Assembly: GCA_045631905.1 (NCBI GenBank)
Contig: JAZQVO010000011.1
Location: forward strand, 1 to 47,833
From: HGM04593 sp045631905
GTDB taxonomy: Bacteria; Bacteroidota; Bacteroidia; Bacteroidales; Bacteroidaceae
Direction of reading: 5' to 3'
Length of the DNA stretch: 47,833 bases
In this document: piece by piece, positions 7,846 through 15,482 of the stretch
Layout: every line of letters begins with the position of its first letter
Numbering within the stretch: position 1 is the stretch's first letter
Translations under genes and position numbers: made by a program
Notes under the pieces: model-generated
Told to the model about the DNA's origin: nothing
Database searches by the model: none
What the model saw: only the letters and a program-made list of their open reading frames with translations

Positions 7846-9840
7846 CTATATGCTTGCTTCGCTGACAATGCGTGTACGCGATTTTCCGCGGTTGTCGTTC
7901 TTTATCATATGGGGTAGTGGGGTGTTGTAGCAGGCCCACACGAGTATGGCGGTTGCCATCACGCGGTCGTCGTGGTTGCCTTCGACGGCTCCCATCTCTT
8001 TGCCGTTCTCTTTTAGTTCGTAGAGGTCGAGCTCGTAGGTTGTTTGTAAACATCTTTCGATGTATAGGCTGTCGCGCATGGCTTTAATTAGGAAATTTAT
8101 TACCATGGGTTTGGTGGAGCTGTTGGTGTGGAAACCCCAGCGTCGCGGTCGCCCTTGTTTAATCTCTTGTTGCGATGTTCGGCTGTAAAGGTTGCTGTAT
8201 TTTCCTGCTATCTCATTCAGTATGTATTCGAAGTTGTCGCCTTCGGTACCTTCGGTTTCAAGGGTGTTTGCCTCTATGATGAGCAGGGCGTTGTTGTAGG
8301 CGCGTGCAATTTCCACGGCTTTCCATGCGAGCTTGTCGTGTTCTATGTGTCCGTGCCAGCAGGCTACTATCTCGGGCACCCCGCCGTTGAGCATGGCTAT
8401 GCGGTCGGCTACCACTATGCATGAGTAGTCGGCTTTGTCGCTTGTTCCACCTACGTCTACCGTAACTATGTAGCGGTTACGTAGTTGTGGCTCTTCGTCG
8501 GGCATCAGCCACACCCATAGGCTGTCCTCGTCGCACTTCTCACCAGGTGTTGCCGGGGTGAAGCTCCCTCTCCCGGTTTTGCTGTTTTCTGTGATGTCTC
8601 CTTTGAATGCGGGCGGTACGCAGTCTTTGCGAATGTTGTTTACATAGGATATGCGGAACACTCTTCGCCCTGTGCTTTGGAAGGCTTCGGAGGCTGTTGA
8701 GGGAAATTCTGAGAAGAGGCGCCATTCGTCGGGTAGTTCGCGTCTTTTGTCGCGGTACCATGATATTGCTTCGAGTGTTGCTCCTTGTGCAAATAGTTGT
8801 TCTTCGTATTCGTTCATGCTGTCGATGAAAGTGTTGTATTCGCTCTCGGTAAGTGGTTTGCTGTAAAGGTCTATATCGAACCAAGGTATAAATACGGGTG
8901 TAAAATTATTTCTTTGTTCAACTGCCTCTATCCATGTGCGGTGGAAAAAGTTACCTACACCTTTTGCTGTCGATTCGATAATCTTTACAGTGTATGGTCC
9001 GCTTGCTATGGAGCCGAAGATGGATTGCACAAGGTCTTCGGGTTTGCGTCCTTGCGTTGCTTTCCACAGGCCCACCTCGGTGAGGTGAGCCATGCTTATA
9101 TCTTCGCTTCGCAGGGAGTCGGGCTTTTGTGACGAGCCGAGTGAGTATCGGCTGTTGCTCCAGCTTATTACTCGTGTTTTTTGTGCTCCTTGGTAGGGCG
9201 ATGTGGTTAGTTGTTGTCCGCCTGTTGCCCAGCGTGGGTAGCGCGATATTACTTTTGCGAGCATGCCGGCTACGATAGATGATTGCTTTTCTATGTCTCC
9301 GCATATCACGCTGTTCCAGTTGTGTTTGTGAACGAGTTGTATCCATAGCATGTAGAGCTGTGTGAGGGTACTGCCTCCCCATTGTCGTGCTTTACACAGT
9401 ATTATGTCTATTGGTTTGCCTGCGAGGCGTAACTTTTCCATGGCGGCGAGGTATTTTCTTTGTGGTCGGTTAAGCGTGAAGGGTATGTCGCGTCCTTTGC
9501 CCTTGTCTGATATTGTGGTCATGCTTCTTGCCCAATATTCGAAGTCGTGTTTTATGCGTGTGAGGCAGAACTCGATCCATAGTGCTATGAGTTGTCGGTT
9601 GCTTGCTGTAATGTTTTTTTCGTTTTCGAGGTAGTGTGGTGCTCCTTGTTCTATGAGCTTTACTACTTTTTCGTCTTTGAGCATACTGCATGGCAGGTAC
9701 ATCTCTTGTAGCGGGAACCCTTCTATCGATATTTTTTCTCTCTCCACCGATGTGGAACCTTCGCCGGTTATGGGATTATAAACGGCTGAGATTTTTCTCA
9801 GCCGTTCGATGTTTTCTTTTATTGTTTCTTCTTTTTTCAC
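7846..9840 (-). CDS. Phage terminase large subunit (packaging ATPase/nuclease)
   Basis: TerL (664 aa) pumps DNA into the prohead and cuts it. The ATPase half has a Walker A-like CKARQWGGSTLTQ (Lys150, Ser157/Thr158) and a Walker B-like strand around ISMAHLTEVGLW. The RNase H-like nuclease half begins at YIVTVDVGGTSDKADYS (Asp462), continues with LLIIEANTLETEG and ends with NHDDRVMATAILVW (Asp624/625), so the acidic residues of the nuclease are present. The start codon is GTG, one base after the previous gene's stop, with no better ATG nearby. The length is usual for a podovirus-type terminase. It appears intact, so packaging could be active. It is the fourth gene of a minus-strand operon starting at 10827 or 11339. 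Confidence 0.88.
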   Translation of the reverse strand: MKKEETIKENIERLRKISAVYNPITGEGSTSVEREKISIEGFPLQEMYLPCSMLKDEKVVKLIEQGAPHYLENEKNITASNRQLIALWIEFCLTRIKHDFEYWARSMTTISDKGKGRDIPFTLNRPQRKYLAAMEKLRLAGKPIDIILCKARQWGGSTLTQLYMLWIQLVHKHNWNSVICGDIEKQSSIVAGMLAKVISRYPRWATGGQQLTTSPYQGAQKTRVISWSNSRYSLGSSQKPDSLRSEDISMAHLTEVGLWKATQGRKPEDLVQSIFGSIASGPYTVKIIESTAKGVGNFFHRTWIEAVEQRNNFTPVFIPWFDIDLYSKPLTESEYNTFIDSMNEYEEQLFAQGATLEAISWYRDKRRELPDEWRLFSEFPSTASEAFQSTGRRVFRISYVNNIRKDCVPPAFKGDITENSKTGRGSFTPATPGEKCDEDSLWVWLMPDEEPQLRNRYIVTVDVGGTSDKADYSCIVVADRIAMLNGGVPEIVACWHGHIEHDKLAWKAVEIARAYNNALLIIEANTLETEGTEGDNFEYILNEIAGKYSNLYSRTSQQEIKQGRPRRWGFHTNSSTKPMVINFLIKAMRDSLYIERCLQTTYELDLYELKENGKEMGAVEGNHDDRVMATAILVWACYNTPLPHMIKNDNRGKSRTRIVSEASI
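9781..9806 (-). other. Perfect hairpin inside the start of the terminase gene
   Basis: AACGGCTGAG (9781-9790) and CTCAGCCGTT (9797-9806) are a perfect 10-bp inverted repeat with a 6-nt loop. It lies about 35 nt after the GTG start of terL, within codons for ERLRKISAV. It could modulate translation or transcription of terL, or be a chance result of coding. Confidence 0.5.
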
Positions 9841-9841
9841 G

Positions 9842-10318
9842 TTATATTCCTGCTAAGTCTGTTGCACGTCGGCGTGTTGCTTTGTTGTTGTAGAATTTTG
9901 CCAACATCTGTTGCACGTTGTCATATAGGTTGGGGCGTAATACATAGTAGGGTTGTGCCATGGCGGGGTAGTGCAGTTGTAACCATTGCAACATGAGCTC
10001 GTTTACAAGGTAGTCGGTTATAGCTTGTTTGAGCATGGGCAATAGGTGGCAACGGCTGTTGTCGTTTGTGTTGAAGGATATCTCTATATATTCGTTGTCT
10101 ATGCAGTAGTTTATTGAGGAGAAACGTAGTGCAACAGCAGTTATGAGTTCGTTCAATGCTTTTTTTGTAAACATAACAAACAATTCTTGGTCGTCGGTGC
10201 TACTTTGAAGGGTGTCGGCATCGGCATCTTTGCGTTTTGCCGACTCGCCCAGATAATAATTTCTCAGGTTTACCTGCTGTTGCAACTCGTTTCTCTTTAT
10301 CAATATCTTTTGGTTCAT
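9842..10318 (-). CDS. Hypothetical phage-type protein upstream of terminase, paralogue of the 10321-10827 gene
   Basis: This 158-aa protein lies directly upstream of terL (1-nt gap) and 2 nt after its paralogue. The two share an LRNYYLGESAKRKD / IYTYYTGEARKEMG segment, an SSTDDQELF / VSSDDKIQL segment, a helical ITAVALRFSSINYCI / LGNIISRYFAICSI segment and a Trp-rich QWLQLHYP / QWLLQHRP segment. It is predicted mainly helical and soluble. Its position next to terL suggests a virion-assembly role such as head completion or tail, but I do not recognise the family. Confidence 0.75.
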   Translation of the reverse strand: MNQKILIKRNELQQQVNLRNYYLGESAKRKDADADTLQSSTDDQELFVMFTKKALNELITAVALRFSSINYCIDNEYIEISFNTNDNSRCHLLPMLKQAITDYLVNELMLQWLQLHYPAMAQPYYVLRPNLYDNVQQMLAKFYNNKATRRRATDLAGI

Positions 10319-10320
10319 AG

Positions 10321-10827
10321 TTATAGGTCTATAATTTTATTGGGGTCTTGTAACTCGACAACAGGTTTCATGCGTAGTGCGAATAGTTCTCGCAGTTGTG
10401 TGGCTATGGCTTGCGCCTCGCTTGCCGGTATTGTTGCCTCCTCGGGCCTGTGTTGTAGCAACCACTGTTGCAGTACACGCTTCACGGCATAGCTTTCCAT
10501 GCTTTTTTCTATTCGTCGGAGTGCTGTTTCGGGGTACATCGCAGGCATGGGCAGGGTGAATAGGTACATTTTGTTTTCGCCGTTTTCGTCTTCTCTCTCT
10601 TCTATACTGCATATCGCAAAGTATCGCGATATAATGTTTCCAAGCTCGGCGATCGCATTCTCTATGTGGTCGCTTAATTGAATTTTATCGTCGCTCGATA
10701 CCTGCATTTGTGCTGCTAATCTTTCGGGGAGCCCCATCTCTTTTCGTGCTTCACCTGTGTAGTAGGTGTAGATTTGAATTCTCTGTTCAATGTTCTTGTG
10801 AATAACTTTTAATGTAATTTCTTTCAT
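10321..10827 (-). CDS. Hypothetical phage-type protein, first gene of the terminase operon
   Basis: This 168-aa protein is a tandem paralogue of the next gene (shared YYxGEARKE, SSDDxxxL, QWLLQH motifs) but slightly longer at the C terminus, with ATQLRELFALRMKPVVEL. It is helical, soluble and without a signal peptide. A GCAACC-type promoter (10840-10873) stands directly in front of it, placing the predicted start of transcription 5-10 nt before the ATG, almost leaderless. The function is unknown; the context suggests virion assembly. Confidence 0.75.
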   Translation of the reverse strand: MKEITLKVIHKNIEQRIQIYTYYTGEARKEMGLPERLAAQMQVSSDDKIQLSDHIENAIAELGNIISRYFAICSIEEREDENGENKMYLFTLPMPAMYPETALRRIEKSMESYAVKRVLQQWLLQHRPEEATIPASEAQAIATQLRELFALRMKPVVELQDPNKIIDL

Positions 10828-10839
10828 GTTTTTTTGTTG

Positions 10840-10873
10840 CTAAGGTAAGGTGGTTCTGTTTTTTAAAGGTTGC
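10840..10873 (-). promoter_or_regulatory. GCAACC-type promoter of the terminase operon
   Basis: Read on the minus strand: GCAACC (10873-10868), 20 nt, then TACCTTAG (10847-10840), a 1-mismatch version of TAnnTTTG. It has the same geometry as the promoters at 11361, 11559, 32088 and 32164. It lies just upstream of the ATG at 10827. Confidence 0.6.
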
Positions 10874-10916
10874 GGTATTGCCACAACGTGCTGTTATTGT
10901 ATCTTTTCTGCATCTA

Positions 10917-11339
10917 TCATGCAACCGAAGGCTTGCCTTCTCGCAGAGTTTTGTAGACAATACCACGAAACGTCTCTTCGTCGAGGTAGAATGAAGGTGC
11001 AGGCTCTTCAATAATATTTTCCAATACAATAAAGCGGTAAGGGCAACTGCTTTCCTGAATCCTTTTTATGTACCTTCGATAAATCTCTTTGTACATCTCC
11101 ATTTTGTTTTTGTTTACTATGGGTACACGTTTTTTGCGTACCATGAGCGAGATGTAGCGTCGTGCGTTTTCGAAGGTGACATAGAACCGTGGTGCTTTGC
11201 ATTTGGCCGCTTGTTCAATTATGTCGTTCTGTGTTGCTTGCGGGTTACTTTTTCTTACCTCTCTCATAGTTTCGAAGAATGCCTTTGTGACATCTTCCTT
11301 GCGCATCTTGCGCACTGTTTCTTTTGATGTGCTTTCCAT
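10917..11339 (-). CDS. Hypothetical phage-type protein, candidate DNA-binding or small-terminase-like
   Basis: This is a basic 140-aa protein beginning MESTSKETVRKMRKEDV. I chose this ATG because the upstream in-frame ATG (11373-11375) lies on the wrong side of the predicted transcription start. An N-terminal helical region with QATQNDIIEQAAKCKAPRFYVTFENARRYISLMVRK looks like a helix-turn-helix. The APRFYVTFENARR segment recalls small proteins I associate with Bacteroides prophages. A position upstream of terL would suit a small terminase subunit, but that is inference. It has its own GCAACC-type promoter and is followed by a second one before the next gene. Confidence 0.7.
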   Translation of the reverse strand: MESTSKETVRKMRKEDVTKAFFETMREVRKSNPQATQNDIIEQAAKCKAPRFYVTFENARRYISLMVRKKRVPIVNKNKMEMYKEIYRRYIKRIQESSCPYRFIVLENIIEEPAPSFYLDEETFRGIVYKTLREGKPSVA

Positions 11340-11360
11340 ATTATGTTGTATTTCCTGTTG

Positions 11361-11393
11361 CAAAGTTATAGCCAAATAAGGCTAAAAGGTTGC
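11361..11393 (-). promoter_or_regulatory. GCAACC-type promoter of the 11339 gene
   Basis: On the minus strand: GCAACC (11393-11388), 19 nt, then a perfect -7 element TAACTTTG (11368-11361). The predicted transcript starts about 17 nt before the ATG at 11339. TTTG is absent at -33 and GCAACC takes its place. The 19-nt spacer also contains the small inverted repeat TAGCC-aaata-aGGCTA. Confidence 0.65.
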
Positions 11394-11527
11394 GTTTTTG
11401 CTACTTTATTTATTAACATGCTATTTACGGGTTTATGTGGACTTTGTTTCTGCTTAAAATTTTTTATTAGTCGCATGTGGCTACAAATTTGCGCGTACAT
11501 TATTATAAATGCCTTTTTGATGTTTTT

Positions 11528-11563
11528 GGCATTTTAGCAACTATCGATTGGCATTTTAGCAAC
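11528..11563 (+). repeat. Two 14-bp direct repeats upstream of the capsid operon
   Basis: GGCATTTTAGCAAC occurs at 11528-11541 and again at 11550-11563, a 22-bp period or about two helical turns. The second copy runs into the GCAACC box of the capsid-operon promoter, so the pair looks like tandem binding sites on one face of the DNA. The rest of the 11340-11630 divergent region is AT-rich and has no gene. Confidence 0.7.
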
Positions 11564-11592
11564 CTTCTCCCGATGTTTTGATATTTCCTTTG
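11559..11592 (+). promoter_or_regulatory. GCAACC-type promoter of the scaffold/capsid operon
   Basis: GCAACC (11559-11564), 20 nt, TTCCTTTG (11585-11592, one mismatch to TAnnTTTG). The predicted start is near 11597, leaving a 34-nt leader before the ATG at 11631. It faces away from the promoter at 11361-11393, so capsid and terminase transcription diverge from one regulatory region. Confidence 0.65.
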
Positions 11593-11630
11593 CCACAGAA
11601 AATGTTAAACCAAAAAATGAAGAACAATTT

Positions 11631-12413
11631 ATGAACGAGAATGTAGAAAAAGATTTTTCCACCATGCATGCTACCGAGCAGGTTCCCGGTAATGTAGTTG
11701 AGGGGGAGCCTCTTGCACAGCAGGCCTACTCGCCTATGGCAAAGTTTGAAACAGGGTTAAAGCGTCTGTTTGGCGATAGCTTTGATATCTCCGACCCTGC
11801 CTGTCAAGAGGTATTACTCTCTTATTTGGAAAGAAACCGTGAACAGAACGAGCAGTTGGCTCAGGCTATGGAGCACGACCCCCGTCTGGCGCAGATGTTG
11901 GCCGATATGATTAAGGGCAAACGCAATGCTCACTCGGCTATTGCGCGTTATTTCGGTAGCTCGATGTTGAACGTGGTTGAGGATAGCCCCGAGTTCGAAG
12001 AGATGATGCTGGCCGACGAGGAGAGGCGCGAGGAGGTTATGAGAACCGCCAACGACCGTAAGGAGTATGAGAGGAATTTGAGTGAGAGCCGTGGTGTCAT
12101 TGAGAAGTTTTGTAACGACCGCGGTTACGAGCCTGCCGATTTTATGAATGATATTTGGGAGAAACTTGTTATGCCCATTCTGTCGGGTATCTACTCCTAC
12201 GATGTGTGTGTGGCTTTGGAGCATGCTCTCAACTATGAAAAAGATGTTGAAGATGCTTTTGCAGCCGGTGATGTAAGGGGGCGTAATACCAATATACGTC
12301 GCATGCGCGAGGATTTGGGTGATGGTCTGCCAAAGGGCATGAATAGCGTCGCCCCCGAAACAGCTCCCAAACGTCGAAGAAATTCTCTCATCGAAGATGC
12401 CCTTAATGCATAA
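11631..12413 (+). CDS. Scaffold-like phage protein upstream of the capsid gene
   Basis: This 260-aa protein is highly charged and acidic, mostly helical, and without membrane segments. It has coiled-coil-like stretches (SYLERNREQNEQLAQAME; MMLADEERREEVMRTANDRKEYERNLSE) and a basic tail (APKRRRNSLIEDALNA). This composition and its place immediately before the capsid gene fit a capsid assembly scaffold, whose basic C terminus often contacts the coat protein. I do not recognise a named family. It is the first gene of the plus-strand operon under the GCAACC promoter at 11559. Confidence 0.65.
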   Translation: MNENVEKDFSTMHATEQVPGNVVEGEPLAQQAYSPMAKFETGLKRLFGDSFDISDPACQEVLLSYLERNREQNEQLAQAMEHDPRLAQMLADMIKGKRNAHSAIARYFGSSMLNVVEDSPEFEEMMLADEERREEVMRTANDRKEYERNLSESRGVIEKFCNDRGYEPADFMNDIWEKLVMPILSGIYSYDVCVALEHALNYEKDVEDAFAAGDVRGRNTNIRRMREDLGDGLPKGMNSVAPETAPKRRRNSLIEDALNA

Positions 12414-12444
12414 ACATTTTTTATTAATCAATAATTTTTTAAAC

Positions 12445-14067
12445 ATGAAAAAGATTTTTAGTTTTCTGAAAGAGAATCCTATGTTTGTTCTCTTGTCTCT
12501 TGTGGCTGTTACATGTGCCTTGTTCTTTGACGAGCAGGCCGGTCTTACGTTAGCGATGGCAACGGCTGTTGCACCCGGTGGCACAAAACCTTCGAGGGGT
12601 ATTGCAGGGTTGGCTACACAGGGTGTAGGCGATGCAACTACCGTTTCAAACTCATCGGAGTTAAGCCCCTCTTTGATTGAGGCCGAGGTAGACGACCAGA
12701 TTGTAGGTATTGCAAGCGACGAGAGCATCATCGACACCATTAAACGTAGGGTTAAACGTCAGGTGCGCGTTACCTCTTTCGAGGTAGACCACTACCTAAT
12801 CGATGACAAGCGTTCAAAAGCCTATACAAATGAGACCTATACAGGTATGGGCGCAACACGTGCCGAGATTCCTTTCTCGACAACAGGTGAGAGAAAAATT
12901 TTCCAAGAGTATTTTACCGCAATCTGTAAAGGTGTGAACGGTTACGACCCCACAGGACAGATAGAGATGCCCGGAGTAGACCTTATGCTCTTCTTCGTGG
13001 GTAAAAACAGTACCACAGAGGCTCCCATCGCAATGGCCGTGAATGGTCCCAAGACCAACGCAACCGATGATTATTGTACCGTGCCCACCATACCTGCTGG
13101 CACCGAAATTATTTTGCTGTCGTCGGCGGCCTATGAGACACAGAAGTTTATTGCTCCAAGCACTATTGTGCCCGTGCCCGAGCGCATGTACCTGCAAAAA
13201 CAGCTATGCAACAGCATCGTGAGCGACTATTTTGCGGCACAGAAGAAACGTATTCAGTTTAATAAATCACAAATAGCCGAGGCTATCTTGCGTCAGTTCC
13301 GTTTGGAGAGTTGCCGTACAGCTTGGGTTGGACAACCCGGTAAGTTCAAGGTGCAGGCGATGGACGCAGCCATGGGCTATCAGTGGGACTACTTTTCAAA
13401 GGGTATTCGTTGGCAGTTTAAGCGTCAGTACGACCTTGCCTCTAAAATAACATTTGCCGACCTCATAAACCTCTCAATGGTTAAGTTCACCGGTTTCAAC
13501 TGCACCAAAAAAGCTATATGGTTGCTCGGTAAGCAGTTGCTCAACGATATTCAGAAGATAGACCTTACCCTGCACAAAAACATAAGTGTGATGAACAGCA
13601 CCACCTTTGGTATAGAGTGTACACGCATTCACACCGTGTTTGGCGACATCGATCTTGTGCACGATCCCACTCTCGATGCTCTGGGCTACTCAAATTGCGG
13701 TGGCTTGATAGATGTTAATGGTCTTGTACGTTATTTCATGAAGAACGAGGATTCAAAAACCGAGAATGTTGATGGCGAAGAGGCAAAGCGTGAGGTTGTA
13801 ATGACCATCGACTGCTTGTGCTTGAAGGGGTACAGCCACATATGGGTAAACGGCTCGGCGGCCGAGAGTGATATTCCCGGAACATCGCGTGTGGTGAGTG
13901 CCGACAAGTTGCCCTCCGCTCCCAAAACAAACGATGTGGTGGTGCTCACAGCCGATGTCATGCACAATGTTGGTGATGAGCAGAAGTTGTGGTTTGCGTC
14001 GGGTTCTGTGGTAACATATAATGGCTCGACATGGGTTGAATATACAGGTGAAATTATAGCAGCATAA
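12445..14067 (+). CDS. Major capsid protein with hydrophobic N-terminal segment
   Basis: This 540-aa protein fits the coat protein of the phage-like element. I use the start MKKIFSFLKENP, 31 nt after the scaffold stop; the longer frame would overlap the scaffold gene. Residues about 12-28 are strongly hydrophobic (FVLLSLVAVTCALFF), followed by a Gly/Thr/Ser-rich linker, then SPSLIEAEVDDQIVGIASDESIIDTIKRR, resembling an N-arm region I associate with Bacteroidales phage coat proteins. The rest is an alpha/beta body without further membrane segments. The hydrophobic head could be a cleaved maturation peptide. It is followed by a strong hairpin terminator, typical for a highly expressed coat gene. 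The fold assignment rests on pattern and context, not on a search. Confidence 0.75.
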   Translation: MKKIFSFLKENPMFVLLSLVAVTCALFFDEQAGLTLAMATAVAPGGTKPSRGIAGLATQGVGDATTVSNSSELSPSLIEAEVDDQIVGIASDESIIDTIKRRVKRQVRVTSFEVDHYLIDDKRSKAYTNETYTGMGATRAEIPFSTTGERKIFQEYFTAICKGVNGYDPTGQIEMPGVDLMLFFVGKNSTTEAPIAMAVNGPKTNATDDYCTVPTIPAGTEIILLSSAAYETQKFIAPSTIVPVPERMYLQKQLCNSIVSDYFAAQKKRIQFNKSQIAEAILRQFRLESCRTAWVGQPGKFKVQAMDAAMGYQWDYFSKGIRWQFKRQYDLASKITFADLINLSMVKFTGFNCTKKAIWLLGKQLLNDIQKIDLTLHKNISVMNSTTFGIECTRIHTVFGDIDLVHDPTLDALGYSNCGGLIDVNGLVRYFMKNEDSKTENVDGEEAKREVVMTIDCLCLKGYSHIWVNGSAAESDIPGTSRVVSADKLPSAPKTNDVVVLTADVMHNVGDEQKLWFASGSVVTYNGSTWVEYTGEIIAA

Positions 14068-14076
14068 TTTATCGTT

Positions 14077-14113
14077 GAGGTGCACCTTGCACTATCGGGG
14101 TGCACCTCTTTTT
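14077..14113 (+). terminator. Terminator or attenuator after the capsid gene
   Basis: GAGGTGCACC (14077-14086) pairs perfectly with GGTGCACCTC (14099-14108), followed by five T. It is placed to raise coat mRNA relative to the downstream virion genes. Confidence 0.85.
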
Positions 14114-14127
14114 AAAAATATATTATT

Positions 14128-14544
14128 ATGAGAAAAAGAGTTACTTACGAGATACACGGACAGGTAGAGAGAAGTTGTTTTTTTAGAGTGGGCAAGGCTC
14201 TTATAAGGGTTGAATTTACAGGTGGCATGGTTAATTCGACAGGTGTTTACCCTGCACAATATACAACCGATAATCCTTTGTACCAGAGTGCGATAGAAAA
14301 TAGTAATGCCTTCCGCGTCGGGGAAATTAAAAAGGGGCATGAGCAGGTACTCGACGATGGTGCACATGCCGTCGGCGAGGGCGAGCCTGCCGGAGAATCT
14401 TTTGCCGATGTGGTTAATCTGCAGCAGGCGCGTGCTGTGCTCATGGCCGAGCCTTATAACTGTGATTTATCGGACCTGCAAAACAAGGTGGCTGTGAAAA
14501 CTGTCGCAAAGCAAAAAGGGGTGAATTTCCCTAATTGGCTATGA
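14128..14544 (+). CDS. Hypothetical phage-type protein after the capsid gene
   Basis: This 138-aa protein is unrecognised. The N-terminal half looks beta-rich (RKRVTYEIHGQVERSCFFRVGKALIRVEFTGG), followed by a disordered acidic/Gly linker and a C-terminal helix-rich segment (LQQARAVLMAEPYNCDLSDLQNKVAVKTVAKQKGVNFP). That tail resembles a SAP/HeH-like helix-extension-helix that occurs at the end of small head proteins. Position suggests a head decoration or head-completion protein. Its end overlaps the start of the next gene by 10 nt. Confidence 0.7.
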   Translation: MRKRVTYEIHGQVERSCFFRVGKALIRVEFTGGMVNSTGVYPAQYTTDNPLYQSAIENSNAFRVGEIKKGHEQVLDDGAHAVGEGEPAGESFADVVNLQQARAVLMAEPYNCDLSDLQNKVAVKTVAKQKGVNFPNWL

Positions 14545-15191
14545 TACCGCTTTCATATCTTGTAGACAAGGTGCTTGTTCTCGTGAACGAGATAAACCCT
14601 CAATTACCACTGTTCGAGGTAGGTGAGTACCCCCGTTCTATCAAAGATACCATCAGCGAATTAATGTCCGATGCGGTGTTTTTTGTGCAACAAAACAAAT
14701 CGTATGGTATGTTGAACGCAGGGGTTTACAACCCGGAACCTTCGCACGTGACCGATAATGGCGATGGCACCGGCTCCATAGTGTTGCCCGACGATTTTGT
14801 GTCGCTCGTTAAATTGCAGATGGAGGGGTGGGAGAGGCCCTGTGTGGTTACATATCCCTCTCTTTCGCCTGTTGCGGTGGCTCAGCACAATATAAATACT
14901 CGTGCAGGGGTGTCGAAGCCTGTGTGCGTTGAGAACGTAGACTCAAAAGGGCGACCTGTTCTTGTCTACTACTCTTTGCCCGACGGCTCTTTGCCTGTTG
15001 TCAAGGTTTTTGTTTACGAAAAGGAGTTTAACCCGCAAGAGGGCTTGTCTACATCTTTTAATAATCCTCTGCTTTGGGCTGTTGTGTATCAATGTGCAGG
15101 GTTGTTGTATAATGTGTTTGAAAGGCGTGAGTCGGCTTCGGCTTTTATGGCTCTTGCTCAATCGTGGTGTAAAAAAGCAGAAAAAGAATAG
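14535..15191 (+). CDS. Head-tail adaptor-like protein
   Basis: This 218-aa protein begins MAMIPLSYLVDKVLVLVNEINPQ and contains SIKDTISELMSDAVFFVQQNKSYGML, a beta region with VLPDDFVSLVKLQMEGWERPCVV, and ends in a long helix (LWAVVYQCAGLLYNVFERRESASAFMALAQSWCKKAE). The layout (helix bundle, beta insertion, C-terminal helix) and location after the capsid resemble adaptor proteins that dock on the portal in podoviruses. An ATG two codons downstream (14541) is an alternative start. The gene overlaps the previous one and is followed closely by the next, so it is part of the operon. Confidence 0.6.
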   Translation: MAMIPLSYLVDKVLVLVNEINPQLPLFEVGEYPRSIKDTISELMSDAVFFVQQNKSYGMLNAGVYNPEPSHVTDNGDGTGSIVLPDDFVSLVKLQMEGWERPCVVTYPSLSPVAVAQHNINTRAGVSKPVCVENVDSKGRPVLVYYSLPDGSLPVVKVFVYEKEFNPQEGLSTSFNNPLLWAVVYQCAGLLYNVFERRESASAFMALAQSWCKKAEKE

Positions 15192-15194
15192 TGT

Positions 15195-15476
15195 ATGGCT
15201 GTAAAGAGATTGGATTTTGTTTTTAATGGGCACTGCTGGGAGACCGAACCTCTCTGTTGTAGTGGAGGTGATGTGAGGTTGAGGGTGCATAAAAAGGGCC
15301 CCTATCCGGTAAACATCATGGTAAGCATAGATGGTGAGGAGGAGTATATAAAGCACGACGATTTTGGTTTCGATTCTCTCAAAACAGAGATAACCATCGA
15401 AGGTGCAATGTCCGGGCAGTTTATCAAGCTCATGTCGAGGAGCGAGTTTACTCTCGTTAAATACATGGAACAGTAG
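15195..15476 (+). CDS. Small beta-rich hypothetical phage-type protein
   Basis: This 93-aa protein begins MAVKRLDFVFNGHCWETEPLCCSGGDVRLRVHKKG and looks all-beta (IMVSIDGEEEYIKHDDFG, TEITIEGAMSGQFIKLMSRS). It starts 4 nt after the adaptor-like gene and ends 7 nt before the holin gene, so it is in the operon. Small beta-sandwich proteins at this position may be head decoration or tail components; nothing more specific is visible. Confidence 0.7.
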   Translation: MAVKRLDFVFNGHCWETEPLCCSGGDVRLRVHKKGPYPVNIMVSIDGEEEYIKHDDFGFDSLKTEITIEGAMSGQFIKLMSRSEFTLVKYMEQ

Positions 15477-15482
15477 ATTTTT

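Noticed and set aside
11814..12740. A 308-codon minus-strand frame across the scaffold/capsid junction
   Set aside because: It opposes two well-supported plus-strand genes and shows no family signature.
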